Positions 44,561-56,490 of a stretch of DNA of 64,000 bases are shown here, piece by piece. Positions within the stretch are counted from its first letter, which is position 1; every line of letters begins with the position of its first letter. A program made the position numbers and the translations under genes. The DNA lies in assembly GCF_031143425.1 (NCBI RefSeq), contig NC_090444.1:1314663324-1314727323 (forward strand), read 5' to 3'. A model generated the notes under the pieces. That model saw only the letters and a program-made list of their open reading frames with translations. It was not told where the DNA came from and searched no databases. This stretch comes from Pleurodeles waltl. Taxonomy: Eukaryota; Chordata; Amphibia; Caudata; Salamandridae.

Positions 44561-45217
44561 GGCCAGATGTATCATCAAACCATTTTGCGATTCTCTAATA
44601 GCGATTTTTAAGAAATCGCTATTTTAGAGTCGCAAAATAGTATGCATCATATTTGCGATTCGGTAATAGAGATTTTTTTTAAATGCTATTACCAAATTGC
44701 AAATAGTGATTCTGAACCCATTCGGCCATATTTGCGATTTTTTTGCATTTTCCAAATTGCAAATTCCTAGCTGGAATTCGCAATTTCGGAAATGCAAACC
44801 TCAAGGTGGTGAGGGCCCAAGGCCCCCTCTGCTGCACCCCCAAAAATTATTTTAGGATATGTAAGGCGCACACATGCCAAAGGGGCATGTGTGCGTTACA
44901 TGTCAATTTTAAAAATGCATTTTTGATGCATTTTTTAAATTTGCACATGGTTACCACCAAATGGTACTTGGTGGTAATTGCGATTCCTTAATGCCCAATT
45001 CGCATTAAGGAAAAGCTTGATACATGTGCTATTTCCTATTTAGAGAACTGCAATTTTTGATTCTCTAAACGGGGTCGCAATTTTAAGGAAAGGCTATTTT
45101 AGCGATTCCTTAAAATTGCATAGCGAATGCCTTTCATACATACTGAAAGGCATTTCTGCATTCGCAAACGGCCGTTCGCACCGTTTGCGAATGCAAAAAG
45201 CTTTGATACATCTGGCC
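44561..45217. mobile_element. Palindrome-train foldback element, copy 2 (opposite orientation)
   Basis: Ends GGCCAGATGTATCATCAAA and TTTGATACATCTGGCC. Consecutive hairpins lie at 44582-44638, 44650-44705, 44742-44798, 44860-44900, 44905-44941, 44951-44977, 44984-45013, 45039-45070, 45074-45121, 45126-45154 and 45158-45195. Its right end aligns with the left end of copy 1: terminal repeat, then a hairpin with core CGCAAACGG. A GTTACCACC-type hairpin corresponds to one in copy 1. Many other hairpins differ in sequence yet remain self-complementary. Non-coding; no clear target duplication. Confidence 0.85.
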
Positions 45218-45274
45218 ATATATTTTTTCTAATCAACATTTTAGAGCCTTCATACAGAGACAAGAGAGAGTGTT

Positions 45275-47582
45275 TGTTAGAAATGGGGTCTTTGCTTGGC
45301 AGTCAAGTTACTCCCTGTCCAAGCAAGGACCCTCACTCTAGTCAGAGTAAAGGAGAATCACACTCAGTTAACCCCCGCTCAGACCTTGGTAGCTTGGTAC
45401 GAGCAGGTAGGCTTAACTTCAGAGACAATGTGTTAAGTATTTGTACAAACACACACAGTAACCCAGTGCACCATTACAAAATGACACAACATAGGTTTAG
45501 AAAAATATTAAATATTTTATCTAAATAAACAAGACCAAATATGATAAAAATCCACAATATACAGTTAAAAATACGAATTTAGCACTTAAAAGCAAAAAAA
45601 AACTGCGATCTGAGGTGAAAACACTGCAAGTTGGTAAAACACAGTGTCGTAACGGCGTCCGTCATGGAGTCGGTCGACCCCCAGGTACAGTACCTTTAGA
45701 ACAAGTAGAAAACAGACCAGTGCATGGAGTCGGGGAGAGTGGCTTTGCTGGATTCGATGCGGCGTCAGTTCCGGTGCCACGGGGCAGGAAGACTGCGGTG
45801 TCGCGCAGCGCTATCGGGTCCTCTCTACACGTCAGCGGAGGTAAGACGCCGTTGGATGTGAAGTCGATCCCTTGGTTCCAGCAGATGCAAAATCTGGCGG
45901 AGTTACGATGCTTCTGGGTGACCTCACAGGTGTGTGATGACATCACAGGGCCGCAGGCGCTGCAATGGCGTCGGATCGTCATGGACGTCAGACTTACGAC
46001 ACTCCAGTGTCAGCGAAGTCAGGCAGGATCAGGGATTTCAGCGACGTGAGGCCTACAGGGTCGTCGGACTTCTACGAGGTCAACGGCCTTGAGGCAGGCG
46101 GCGTCGGCTCACAAGGTTGTCGGATTCGCACTCGGCGAGGTCCATGGCCTCGGGGCAAGCGGCGTTGCGGTTCCAGGCAGCGGCACCCTTCACGAAGTTG
46201 CACGGCTTCGGTAGACTGGTTTCTCTCCAGGAATTCACTTTCAGGGGTCCAGGAACTGGAATGGCACCCTCTGACAAGCTAGAGTCCATAGCAAGTAGAC
46301 TCAGTTCTGGTTGGTGAAGCCTTTGCTGTCCCTGAGGCTTCAAAACAGGAGGCAAGCTCTACTCCAAGCCCTTGGAGTCACTTCTCAAGCAGGAATGCAA
46401 CAAAGTCCAGTCTCTGTCTACTTGCACAGGCAGAAGCAGCAACTGCAGGATAGCTCCAGAAAGCACAGTCACAGGCAGGGCAGCACTTTTCCTCAGCTCT
46501 TTAGCTCTTGTCCAGGCAGAGGTTCCTCTTGAATCCTTGTAGTAATCTAAAGTCTGGGATTTGGGTGCTCTTCTTATACCCCTTTCTGCCTTTGAAGTAG
46601 GCCTACTTCAACGTAAAGTCTCAAGGGTTTCTGAAATCCTTTAATGTCCAGGCCAGTCCCCAGCCACACATCAGGAGGTTGGAGACTGCATTGTGAGAGG
46701 GCAGGCACAGCCCAGCTAGGTGTGAATGCCCACTCCTCCCTTCCCTTCTAGCACAGATGGCTCATCAGAATATGCGGCTACACCCCATTCTCCTTTTTAT
46801 CAATGTCTAGAGAGAGGTGCAAGCAGCACAACTATCAAACTGACCCAGACAGGGAATCCACAAAACACACACAGTCACAGAATGGTTTAGGCAAGAAAAT
46901 GCCTACTCTCTAAAAGTGTCACTTTCAAACACACAATCTAAAAACCAACTTTACTAAAAGATGTATTTTTAAATTGTGAGCTCTTTAATCAGATTTAAAG
47001 GCAGCCCCCATGTTAACCTGTGAGAGAGATAGGCCTTGCAACAGTGAAAAACGAAATTGGCAGTATTTCACTGTCAGAACATGTAAAACACATAAGTACA
47101 TGTCCCCCCTTTTACATACACCGAACCCTGCCCCTGGGTCTACCTAGGGCCTACCTTTGGGGTGCCATACATGTATAAAAAGGGAAGGTTTAGGCCTGGC
47201 AAGTGGGTACACATGCCAAGTCGAATTGGCAGGTTAAAACTACACACAGACATTGCAGTTGCAGGTCTGAGCCATGTTTACAGAGCTACTAATGTGGGAG
47301 GCACAACCAGTGCTGCAAGCCCACTAGTAGCATTTGATTTACAGGCCCTGGGCACCTCTAGTGCACGTTACTAGGGACTCAGTAGTAAATCAAATATGCC
47401 AATCATGGAAAGTCAATTAAAACACATTTTATATAAGAGCACATGCACTTTAGCACTGGATAGCAGTGGTAAAGTGCCCAGAGTAACAAAAACAGTAAAA
47501 ACAGAGTCCAGCACTCACCAACAACCTGGGAAACGGATGCAAAAGGTAAGGGGAGACCACGCCAAGGATGCCAAGTCTAACA
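45275..47582 (+). mobile_element. Solo LTR, ~2.3 kb, family A, second copy
   Basis: Starts TGTTAGAAATGGGGTCT and ends CAAGTCTAACA like the copy at 24297-26487. Both share CTTGGTAGCTTGG-type sequence near the start and TGCTGCAAGCCCACTAGTAG near the end, in the same order. The middle (45640-46330) is CpG-rich and diverged. No matching 5-bp flank was found (GTGTT left, GTTGG right). Open frames inside are short and not conserved between copies. Confidence 0.75.
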
Positions 47583-47824
47583 GTTGGCATGTAAAAATTC
47601 CAGGTGAAGTCCGACAGACACTTTACCATATCCGATTTAAAGCATTTGTACCAAACTACTACAGAATACACTTTTTAGGGGGAGGGAGGTGGGTGCATCC
47701 CCCCTAAAAGCTACACCTTGTGATATATACCATATTCTTTCCCAGATGGTAAAGATTCAACTATTTCAGTCCAATAGCATTTTACACGTTCAATAACACA
47801 ATAGTCACATTCTCACACACTCAC
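47583..47824. other. No recognised feature
   Basis: AT-rich sequence between the LTR and the candidate exon. Contains a G-rich stretch at 47681-47695. Confidence 0.35.
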
Positions 47825-48033
47825 CAGAATGACGTTCAGGAAGGCCTCATGTTGCCTCAAATTGTAAAGGGCTTCTTTTAACAAAGGGACTTCGAATGCA
47901 GTGCTTTTGCCTTTGTTTGACTTAATGTTTTCTAGAACAGCCGTGTACTGATGTATCAGCTCCTGTGAAGTCTGAAGTTCTGCTTCGATATGGTTACTTG
48001 TAGCTGGCACAGCCTCTTTCAAAATGGTCGCCA
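47825..48033 (-). CDS. Candidate host-gene exon, family unknown
   Basis: A 209-base minus-strand stretch is bounded by an acceptor-like TTGTGTACATAG and a donor-like CTG/GTGAGTGTGTG. The open frame fits both sites: it needs one base from the previous exon and ends on a codon boundary. It encodes about 69 residues of balanced, helix-favouring composition, including EAELQTSQELIHQYTAVLEN and EVPLLKEALYNLRQHEAF, not low-complexity and not like any transposon protein I know. It could be a coiled-coil or helical-repeat segment. I cannot name the gene. No partner exon was recognised in the window, as expected for giant introns. Confidence 0.42.
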
Positions 48034-49554
48034 CTATGTACACAATATGAGGGCATAAGCATTGTCACGTTATTTGTTGCAGTATTTTGAAAATCATGCA
48101 ACCAAAACGTCTTCAAATTTTGCCTTTTTGCCCTTCATTCATACATAGCATATTTGACAAATTAATACTTCTTTAAACATTGAACATAAATCACATAAAG
48201 AAATACGAAATACAGTTATTTATGTTTTAAACATAACATTTCATAAAACATTTCAAAGGCCGTCATCACAGAAACTGCAGCATATCTTTTACACAGAGAC
48301 GTGGATAAATTGAACTAGGCTCAGAATATTTCAGGCTCATGAATGCCATATGCAATAGGTCATACTTGAAAGAACATCTACAGACCTCTAGAAGTATTAG
48401 TGTACCAATTGCTTTCACCCTGCCTAATGAAACTCAAAATAAATGAGGTGAGTCGACCATTATACACAGCAAAATAAAGGTCATTGCTGCTCTTTTTTTT
48501 TAAATCGTCCTTCGTCCTTCTCTTCATCTTTAGTGGGTGCACAACCTACACGGTCCTCACCCAACAAGTCTGAATTGGCCAAAATACAAACGACACCCTT
48601 TTTAACCAGGCACACCGAAGCCACTCAGGAAACCAATACAAACCGAGGGGCTTCACAACCTCGACGACAACAACTGAGGTGAAATAACTTAAACAAATGA
48701 AACGACTGAAGAACCCAGAAAGTCCCTCAGGCCTTACAAAGGGTATAACAAGTGCTATATGAATACAACTATAGGCAGTTGGAATCTGAACTGGGGCATG
48801 GGCGAAACAACCGTACTCCAGTTTGTGATCCATTTCTGAAAAAATGAACAGCTTGTTTTTAGCATTGCTCTATATATCAATGTTGTTAATAGTACTCAAG
48901 GGTGGTTCAGACACTGTAACAATACATGCGGTTTGGTGGTGGGTACAAGACGCTACAGATGGTGAAGTACCCAAAAGAGTGGCATTTCGTTATAACTTTG
49001 ATCACACTTATTACCATCTTCTGACTGTGCGAATAGTGTGTAATAGTCACTGTACGTGCAAACAGTGTAAGTGTCCCTGGAGGATGCATATCACCCTCTC
49101 TAGCATACAATAATGACCCAGCGAAGGCTCCTGCCCCTGGGAAGCGCTGCAGACAGCCTGGTGATTATCTGCATGACTTTAGGTGAAGCTTTTCAGGAGG
49201 TGGAGTAACAGTGTTTGAAGTGGGCCGGGTCCTTCCAGGTCTAAGAAAAAACAGGCTTTGAATCAGGTCCCTTTTTGGCCCTCCATTAATATCCTTAACT
49301 TTACTGGAAGAAGACGGATTGATTCTCAACAACTACTGTAAATGTGGTTAACGTATGGAATCGCAGTGCGTAGTCCCTGTTCACATTTCACGTTTTATTT
49401 AATCGTGCATTCCTTTTTTTTAAAGCTGTCGTGTTTGTGTATTTGTTTTCTTGTAACACATGACCCTTGTATTGTGCATATTTTGAACTAGCCTAGCAGC
49501 CTCTAGGGGTCTGAGTGAGTTCATAATGTGAGTAGCTATTTATGAAGGTGCATG
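48034..49554. other. No recognised feature
   Basis: No gene or repeat boundary recognised. The plus-strand open frame at 48844-49113 is Cys/His-rich but has no splice or promoter context and no recognisable motif. Confidence 0.4.
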
Positions 49555-49837
49555 ATTGAAGTCTAGGTCTATGCTCACCCAGCTCTCTCTCGCAGAAGTA
49601 CCACGCATCGGGAAAACCAGAACAGGAGGACGCTCCTTTTCCTACCTCGCAACCACCGCCTGGAACGCCCTTCCACTCCACATCTGACAAACCACCTCAC
49701 TCCTCAGCTTCATGAAGGAACTGAAGACATGTTTTTTTAAGAACCACCTCATCGGTGAACACTACACTTCCTCCCCCCAGCGCCTTGAGACCCTAACGGG
49801 TGAGTAGTTGCACTTTACAAGCATTGATTGATTGAAG
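49555..49837 (+). mobile_element. L2-like LINE 3' end
   Basis: The frame reads VPRIGKTRTGGRSFS, YLATTAWNALPLHI, stop, then LLSFMKELKTCFFKNHL. That is the conserved C-terminus of L2-type reverse transcriptases, with one internal stop. The 3' end is CGCCTTGAGACCCTAACGGG, then a TTGATTGATTGA tail, the short-repeat terminus typical of this clade. It is 5' truncated. It matches the terminus of the minus-strand relic at 31500. Confidence 0.85.
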
Positions 49838-52800
49838 ACAGCGCAAGGGTGTCCCAGTGTCTCACAGTAGGTCATAAACGAAAAGCAAACTATATGCACA
49901 TTCAATCCCGAGCCTCTCTCCAGAGCGCACGGAATGATCGTTGCATATTTGAAGAAAAATGTAAGAAAAACGAGCATTGGCAAAGCCAATACCTCTCGCT
50001 TTTGGGACCTATTGGCTTTGCTAATGCCTTTCGGGTATGGTCTACAGCACTGGCCTTTTCCCGACACTGTGCAGTATTATCTAGATTTTTTTTAAAAACT
50101 AAGATGACTGCACAGTTGTCATACCATTGGCATGTGCGTGCATGATGATGTGTGCTCCTGCATGTGTCAGAGAGTATATCAGAGAAATTATATGAGCGCC
50201 GTGTGGTTCAATTCGTTGTTTACCAATCAAAGATAGCACCACTTGGACTGCTAAATAAAAAAATAAGATTTCTTTTGGCACAAAAGCGCAAATCTAAAAA
50301 ATAAAAGAAGACTGCAAAGGGTAATGGGTAAGCGGGAGAGGGTGAGGAAGGAAAAAAGCATTGCACGAGGGAGAGAGCAAGAAGGGGTTGGTGAGAAGTA
50401 CACATCAAGAAAAGAGCACAGAGCGCAGAAGAAGTGGTAAGATTCAAATGAGAGTATGAGAAGCCCACAAAAGTGACAGCAACACAGAACAGGGGAGAAA
50501 TACATAACAATAACAACAGTTACAACACAGACCATAATTGGTGGTGGAGGAGAAGTATGCAAGAGAGAGAAACACACATTATAGGGAGTGACCATTTGTA
50601 GAAAAGCACATGGCGAGAGAAGGAGAGACACATGCTGAAAAACACATGCATTTTCTTGGAGTGCTTAAATAAAAAGAAAAAAATGTTTCATAAAAGTGAG
50701 CAGTGGAAGGATGGAAGTCGACCAGCCAGAGAGATGGTAAAAAGGCTATGCTGCAGGGGAGGGCCAAACACAAATTGGCATGCTGAGAAAATGAAAGCCA
50801 TCAGGTAAGAAGCAAGCAAATGATTGACAATAAAGTCAACCAATGGTAAGAAATGGGCTGGCTGTATGCCCCTGCAAATTATTGGTAAGCCTATAATAGG
50901 GCGTTTGCAACCAGACAGCTTACACTGTCAAGTAGGTACGACCTTCAGGCAAAAGTAAATTGTGCTGGGAGCTTTGGTGTCTGATTTTTGGCAGATGCTC
51001 TAAATCTTAATTAGAACCCAGAGCCTTGAGACAGATAGAGTGCAGGATAGACTATACTTGTAAATTCATTAGTTTTTTTTCTTCATGCAGTTGGAAAGCT
51101 TCAGTTTAGGCTGATTTTAAGAGAAAAATATGTCACTCATGATGTGTTTGCTTTTTTTTTACTATGAGGCTCCAAAGTCCATAGTAATGTAGAGTTCTGC
51201 ACAGTTGTTTACTTGGGAGCTTTTATGGCTCACGAACTTAACGTCTGTTTTTTTTCTTGCCCCATGCATCAATGTACAGAGCTTAAAATGTATTCTCACT
51301 GAAAAACATATTTTCCTTGAAATATTAGAAGTATGAGCACTTTTATCTTATGTTGATGTCTCTAAAACAATGTGATTCTATTTGTTGAGCCTCTCATCTG
51401 TAGCGACGAGGTAAGGTAATTGATGGATTGGGAGACTTACCTTTTTTCTATGTCCTAGATTGGGCACACTGTGATAGTTGTGCCCCTTTATAAACGTAAG
51501 TGACCTTCAATACACCTATTGGGCTGTAGTCTCCATTTGTATTGTATTCCACTCATACTTCAATCATTTCAACAATGTCCAGTGGGCTGTGGAACATAAA
51601 CCCAGTCATCTTGAAGGGATCTCTGCTGCTACCCTTCACCTAAAGAGACTAGAGCATGAAATTATGCATGCTATTGCCTTCAGATGTTTACATGCTCTTG
51701 GAAGTTCAATATCATGTCCAAAGGCACATCGTTTATTCAAGAGTTAATCAATGAAACTAACAATGGTCTGTAGAAATCAATTCCACTTACACAGTTGAAT
51801 GGTAGATAATAAAAGTCAAGAAAAGTTAAAGATGTTAACTGTGCTGGATGAACTGACATTTGCTAATCCTTCCACCCCAGGCATAAAGGTATGATTTGAT
51901 ATATTTGGGTGCAAAGTGGTACCTTCTTCTTGTGGTGCCTCACCCATCCGCTCAATGTTTCCATACCTTACAAATGGACAAGATGGAACGTCTATTTAGT
52001 CCACTTCCACCCTCTCCCCTGCAGCCTCTATGCTTTCTTTCTTTAGTTTTACACCCTGCATCTGTGATGTTTTCTTTAGAAAAAAGTCTCGCGTACTAGA
52101 TTATTAATTCTTAATAAATAAAAGTCCTGGCTTGTAGCAGAATTATTGCACATTTCAAGAATCCTGACCGAATGGGAACTGCAAAAGGCCAGATGATTCT
52201 ATTTTGCAGATAATTAATATGATTTGAAAAGCAATGTGTGCATTTGCCAGTCATAGACTTCCATCAATGAGGTGTATAGATTAAAGCAATTTTTGTAGCA
52301 AATGCAATAGAAGTATGCATAGAAAAGTGACACAGATCCTATGTTCTTTACTGAATTCTACATAGTTAGCCCATTCACCACTATGCTTGAGCCTCATTTA
52401 CGGACTATTCTTCAGACCCATGATTATATGATGTATACTGTAACCGGAGCATAACTACATGGTATTAACACAAATAAATACTGCAAAAGAAAGTGCAAAC
52501 ACACTATTCACTATTAGCACAGGTAGAGCACCTGGAGTGGGGACATTCTGTTGATGCTCCTGGCCTGGCTTTAGCTGGAGCTAAAGGCCCCCTCCTCTCC
52601 CATAAGGTTGAACCCTTTTTGGATGAAACTGATAAATGCCCTAACACCACCACTGTGGCTACACACGCTTGATGCCATGCAGAGGAGCAAAAGCCAGTAT
52701 ATAAAGGTTGCTTGATCAAGAGGAAGATTCTGATGGGTTGTAAAGCATGGACAACATTATGTGATGTGTTATATTTAGTGTTTTGTATATACAAGGGGCT

Positions 52801-53751
52801 GGGAAGGAAAAAAGTCCAAAGCAAAAAAAAAAAAAAATACATATGCATTTTACATGCAAACCCTTTCCCTTACAGCCACCTAAAGCTCAGAGTTGTGAAA
52901 AATTAATCCACCAAAACTTTGCTTCTCTGTTTGTGGGTCACTCAGTAGAATTTATATCAAACCGGGTTGAGAAAATATTTTACTGGCTGGAGCTGTCTGG
53001 CGTTTCATCTTCAAGCCTCCTCTTCCTCAATTTGCTCCCGTCATCTTTCATAGGCTTGAGAGGCGCTGACAATAAACCGAAGGCATAGCATCTAACAGGC
53101 AGCACTGATTTCCATGATGCGGACTTGTCATGCTATGAAACTTCTGAGGTCTACAGGGATTGACTAAGAATAAAGGCTAAATTTCGCTTGAGGAGACAAA
53201 TCAAGCAATGAAGGAATAAAACTGTGGGACCACTGTCAGAAGAGTCAAAAAATAAGCGAACAGTATAATGGACAAAGTATTTAGTGCAGGTGGGAAAAAT
53301 GGCTGCCACCCCATACAATCAAATTCTACACGTTATCATACATGCAAACAATTTAGTAGAGAAAAGGGGAAGATTTCTAGAAAAAAATGGGGAGAGTGTA
53401 CTTCCCCCATTGACTTCTTTTCCGTCCTGAATCCGGTTATTGTTATGTATGGGATTTGGAAGTCTGTTGCAAGATCGGATATTTGATACGCAAATGTACT
53501 TTTTTTCCTAACCTGTAAGAGTAATGAGAAATCGCTATGGCAGGCAGAGAGAGCGTGATGCAAGTGTTGTGCACTGTCCTGCAGAAGCAGGTTATTGTCA
53601 GAGCATACTCAGAGGAAGCGTGCACATGCAGACCTAAGACGAAGTACTTCATCATTCATGCCCACCAGGTAAAAAGCGACCACAGCATTTGGAAAGCTTC
53701 AATATTTGAACACAGCAAAGTTTGAGAAGTGTCACAAATAGAAGCCACATC
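49838..53751. other. No recognised gene; dispersed repeat fragments
   Basis: A hairpin CATTGGCAAAGCCAATA...TATTGGCTTTGCTAATG lies at 49975-50026. A purine-rich plus strand covers 50270-50800, part of which (50600-50710) resembles 54330-54455: TTGGAGTGCT, then CATAAAAGTGAGCAGTG in both. An A run lies at 52824-52838. No protein fragment recognised. Confidence 0.45.
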
Positions 53752-53941
53752 GCACCTAATTCACAAAGGGGATTTAAGAATAGTCTCTTTAGGAGTGTGG
53801 AGTATCCCCACATAAAAAGACCTATTATTGAATATGTGGAGACTCCGCACTCCTAAAGATACTACTCGTAAATCCCTTTGTGAATAGCAAACAATCGTAA
53901 ACTTACATGAAAGTGTAAGTTTACCTTTGTGAATCAGGTCC
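53752..53941. mobile_element. Foldback MITE with nested hairpins
   Basis: The outer ends GCACCTAATTCACAAAGG and CCTTTGTGAATCAGGTCC are inverted. Inside, 53760-53884 forms a long hairpin (TTCACAAAGGGGATTTA with its complement; TAGGAGTGTGGAG with CTCCGCACTCCTA). A second hairpin, GTAAACTTACATGAAAGTGTAAGTTTAC, lies at 53897-53924. Same serial-hairpin style as the larger GGCCAGATGTA elements, but a different terminal repeat. Confidence 0.78.
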
Positions 53942-54604
53942 AGACTGTCTAAGGGCAAGGAGCAACAGAAGACACTGTCACAGCAGGCAGTCAGCAAACA
54001 TGGGATTGCAACATTAGACAATATCTTGTTGGAACCTCTAAGCCAGGAAGCAAGTTGGAGAAGGCAGAAGAAACAATATACTCCTGCAGGGGTGCAAGAA
54101 TTATAAATGCAAGCTACAAAATTGAAAGTGTTTCAGCTGGGAGAGGCATCCAGAAGGAATTTCATCCAGAGACCGATGAAGCGAGATAATCTGAGAGACA
54201 AGATAGGAATGCAAATTCATCAGACAAATGCAACATGGGGGAGAGGGCTGGTGGAAATGTAGACTGGAGAGCAGCTTGGGGGACCTTAGAATACAGACAA
54301 CAACATGGCGCGGGTGGTAGGGAGGGAGGTGAGAGAAGCACACGGGAGAGAAAACTGGAGACCACATGTACTCTCATGGAGTGCTCAGGAAAAAAGAAAA
54401 TAATAGCTCCATAAAAGTGAGCAGTGAAAGGACACAAGTAAATAAGCAATGTTCCAGGAGAGGAACAAATACAAGATGACCAAGGCAAGCCATCAAACAA
54501 CCAGTACTGTAAAGCCAATAGGTCTTGCCTATGCAAGAGCTATTGGCTTTGCCAAAATGTTGTAGACATGTTGTACACCAGCGTGGCTGCTGTTCAGCAT
54601 GGCT
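53942..54604. other. No recognised gene; repeat fragment and hairpin
   Basis: 54330-54455 resembles 50600-50710. A hairpin AAAGCCAATAGG...TATTGGCTTT lies at 54511-54551 and shares its arm sequence with the hairpin at 49975-50026, so both are probably copies of one small element. Confidence 0.5.
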
Positions 54605-56420
54605 GAAAGTTAGTGGGGTATAGGAGAGTGGCATGGAGTGGAATGTCGCAAAGTGGAATAGAGTGGAGTGCTATGGAGTGGCCTAGAGTAAACTGAGAGG
54701 TGTGGAGTGTCATGGAGTGGCGTGGAGTGGAGTAGAGTGTTGTGGTGGGAGTAGAGTGGAAGGGCGTAGAATGGAGTAGAGGGAAGTAGAGTGTCAGAGT
54801 GGAGTGGCATAGAGTGTCATGGAATAGTGTAGAGCAGACTGGAGTGGTGTAGAGGGTGTTGAGCGTAGTAGAGCATTGTAGAGTGGCATAGTGTGGAATA
54901 GTGTAGAAGAGTGGAATGGCACAGAGAGGAGAAGAGTGTTGTAGAGTTGAGTGGCTGATACAGAGTGCAGTTGAGTGCCATAGAACGGAGTGGAGTATAG
55001 TGGCATGGAGTGGCATAGAAGGAGTTGGGTAGAGCATCATAGAGTGGAGTAGTGTTGAAGAGCGGCGTAGACTGGAGTAAAGTGTTGTAGAGTGGGGTGG
55101 CATACAGTGGAGTAGAGTGTCAGACTGGAGTGTTATTTAATGTAGGAGAGTGTAATAGAGTGGACTATCGTACAGTGTAGTGTCGTAGAGTGCAGTGTCA
55201 TAGAGTGGACTGTCATAAAGTGAAGGACAGGGGCCAAGAATGAAGTGATTTAAAATACAGTGGTGCAGCGTATTCTGGCGTAGAGTGCAGTTGTATAGAG
55301 TGCACTGGTTATGAGTAAAGGGGTGTAGAGTGCAGTGGTATAGAGTACAGTGACATAGAGTGTCAGAGTGGAATGGTGTAGAATAGAGGGGTGCAGAGTA
55401 GACTGCAGTGGCATAGAGTGCAGTGGTGTAAAGTAGATTGTTTCATAGTAGAGTGAAGGGGCGTAGAGTAGAGTAGTGCAGGTTAGAGTGGAGTGGTGCA
55501 TTTAGAGTGCAGTGGCATAGAGTAGAGTGGTGTAGAGTGCAGTGTTGCAGAATAGATTAGAGAGGTGTGGAGTGACGCAGAGTGTAGTGGCGTAGAGTTG
55601 AGTGGTGCAGAGTAGAGAGGGGAAGCAGTAGCACAGAGTGGAGTGGTGCAAAAGTAGAGTGGTGCAGAGAGCAGTAATGGTGTGGATTGGTGTAGCATGC
55701 AGTGGTGTAGAGTGCAGTTCTGCAGAGAAGAGTGGTGTTGAGTTCAACGGCGGAGAGTGCAGTCTTGCAGAGTAGAATGTCATAGTGTGCACTGGGGTAG
55801 AGTGGTGCAGAGTAGAGCGGTGCAGAGGGCAGTAGCCTAGATTATAATTGTGCACAGTAGAATAGAGTGGCGTAAAGTGCAGTTTCTTCAAGCACAAGGT
55901 GTAGAGTAGCTTAGTTGCAGTGGTGTACAGTGTTGCAGAGTAGTGGCATAGAGTGGTGCAGGGTTGAGTGGTGAAGAGTAGAGTGCAGTGGCATAGAGTG
56001 CAGTGGCGCAGAATGGAGTGCAGAGTGGAGTAGAGTGCTGCATGTAGAGTAGATTGTTTCAGAGTACAGTGCCATGGCATAGAGTGCAATGTCAGAGTGC
56101 AGTGTTGTAGATTGCCGTGGCGCAGAGTAGATTAGGGTGGCTTAGACTGGATTGGTGTAGAGTGCAGTGCTATAAAGTGGAGCAATGCAGAGAAGAGTTG
56201 CATAGAATGTAGAGATGTACAGTACATTGGCACAGAGTGAAGTTGAGTAGCATGGAGTAGAGTGGTGCAGAGTAGAGTGTAGTGGCATAGAATGCGGTGG
56301 TTTTGAGTTAAGTAGTCTAGAGTGCATTAATGTACATTGCACAGGCATAGAACGGAGTGGTACAGGGTAGAGTGGAATGGTGCAGGGTAGAATGTAGTGG
56401 AGTAGAGTGCACTGGTATAG
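54605..56420. repeat. Degenerate GAGTG-based minisatellite, ~1.8 kb
   Basis: The plus strand is built from imperfect TAGAGTG, GAGTGG and CAGTGG blocks (for example TAGAGTGGAGTGG, TAGAGTGCAGTGG), a multiple-of-five-base periodicity with frequent slips. C is scarce on this strand. Long minus-strand open frames here encode only Ser/Thr/Leu/His/Pro/Tyr repeats and are not genes. The composition changes from TGGAGTGG-rich (to about 55.2 kb) to TGCAGTGG-rich afterwards. Confidence 0.92.
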
Positions 56421-56423
56421 AGT

Positions 56424-56490
56424 TACAGTTATAGTTACCCAGGGCACGAGTTATAGTTACATTAGAATCTGAGTTATAGTTACGTAGAGT
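56424..56490. repeat. GTTATAGTTAC short repeat
   Basis: GAGTTATAGTTAC recurs about four times with variable spacers (including CCCAGGGCACGA), directly abutting the GAGTG array. Confidence 0.75.

Noticed and set aside
48844..49113. Cys/His-rich plus-strand frame as a small gene or exon
   Set aside because: No splice-like boundaries, no recognisable zinc-binding spacing and no neighbouring support.
54594..56447. Several long minus-strand frames rich in Ser, Thr, Leu, His and Tyr
   Set aside because: Products of the GAGTG minisatellite.
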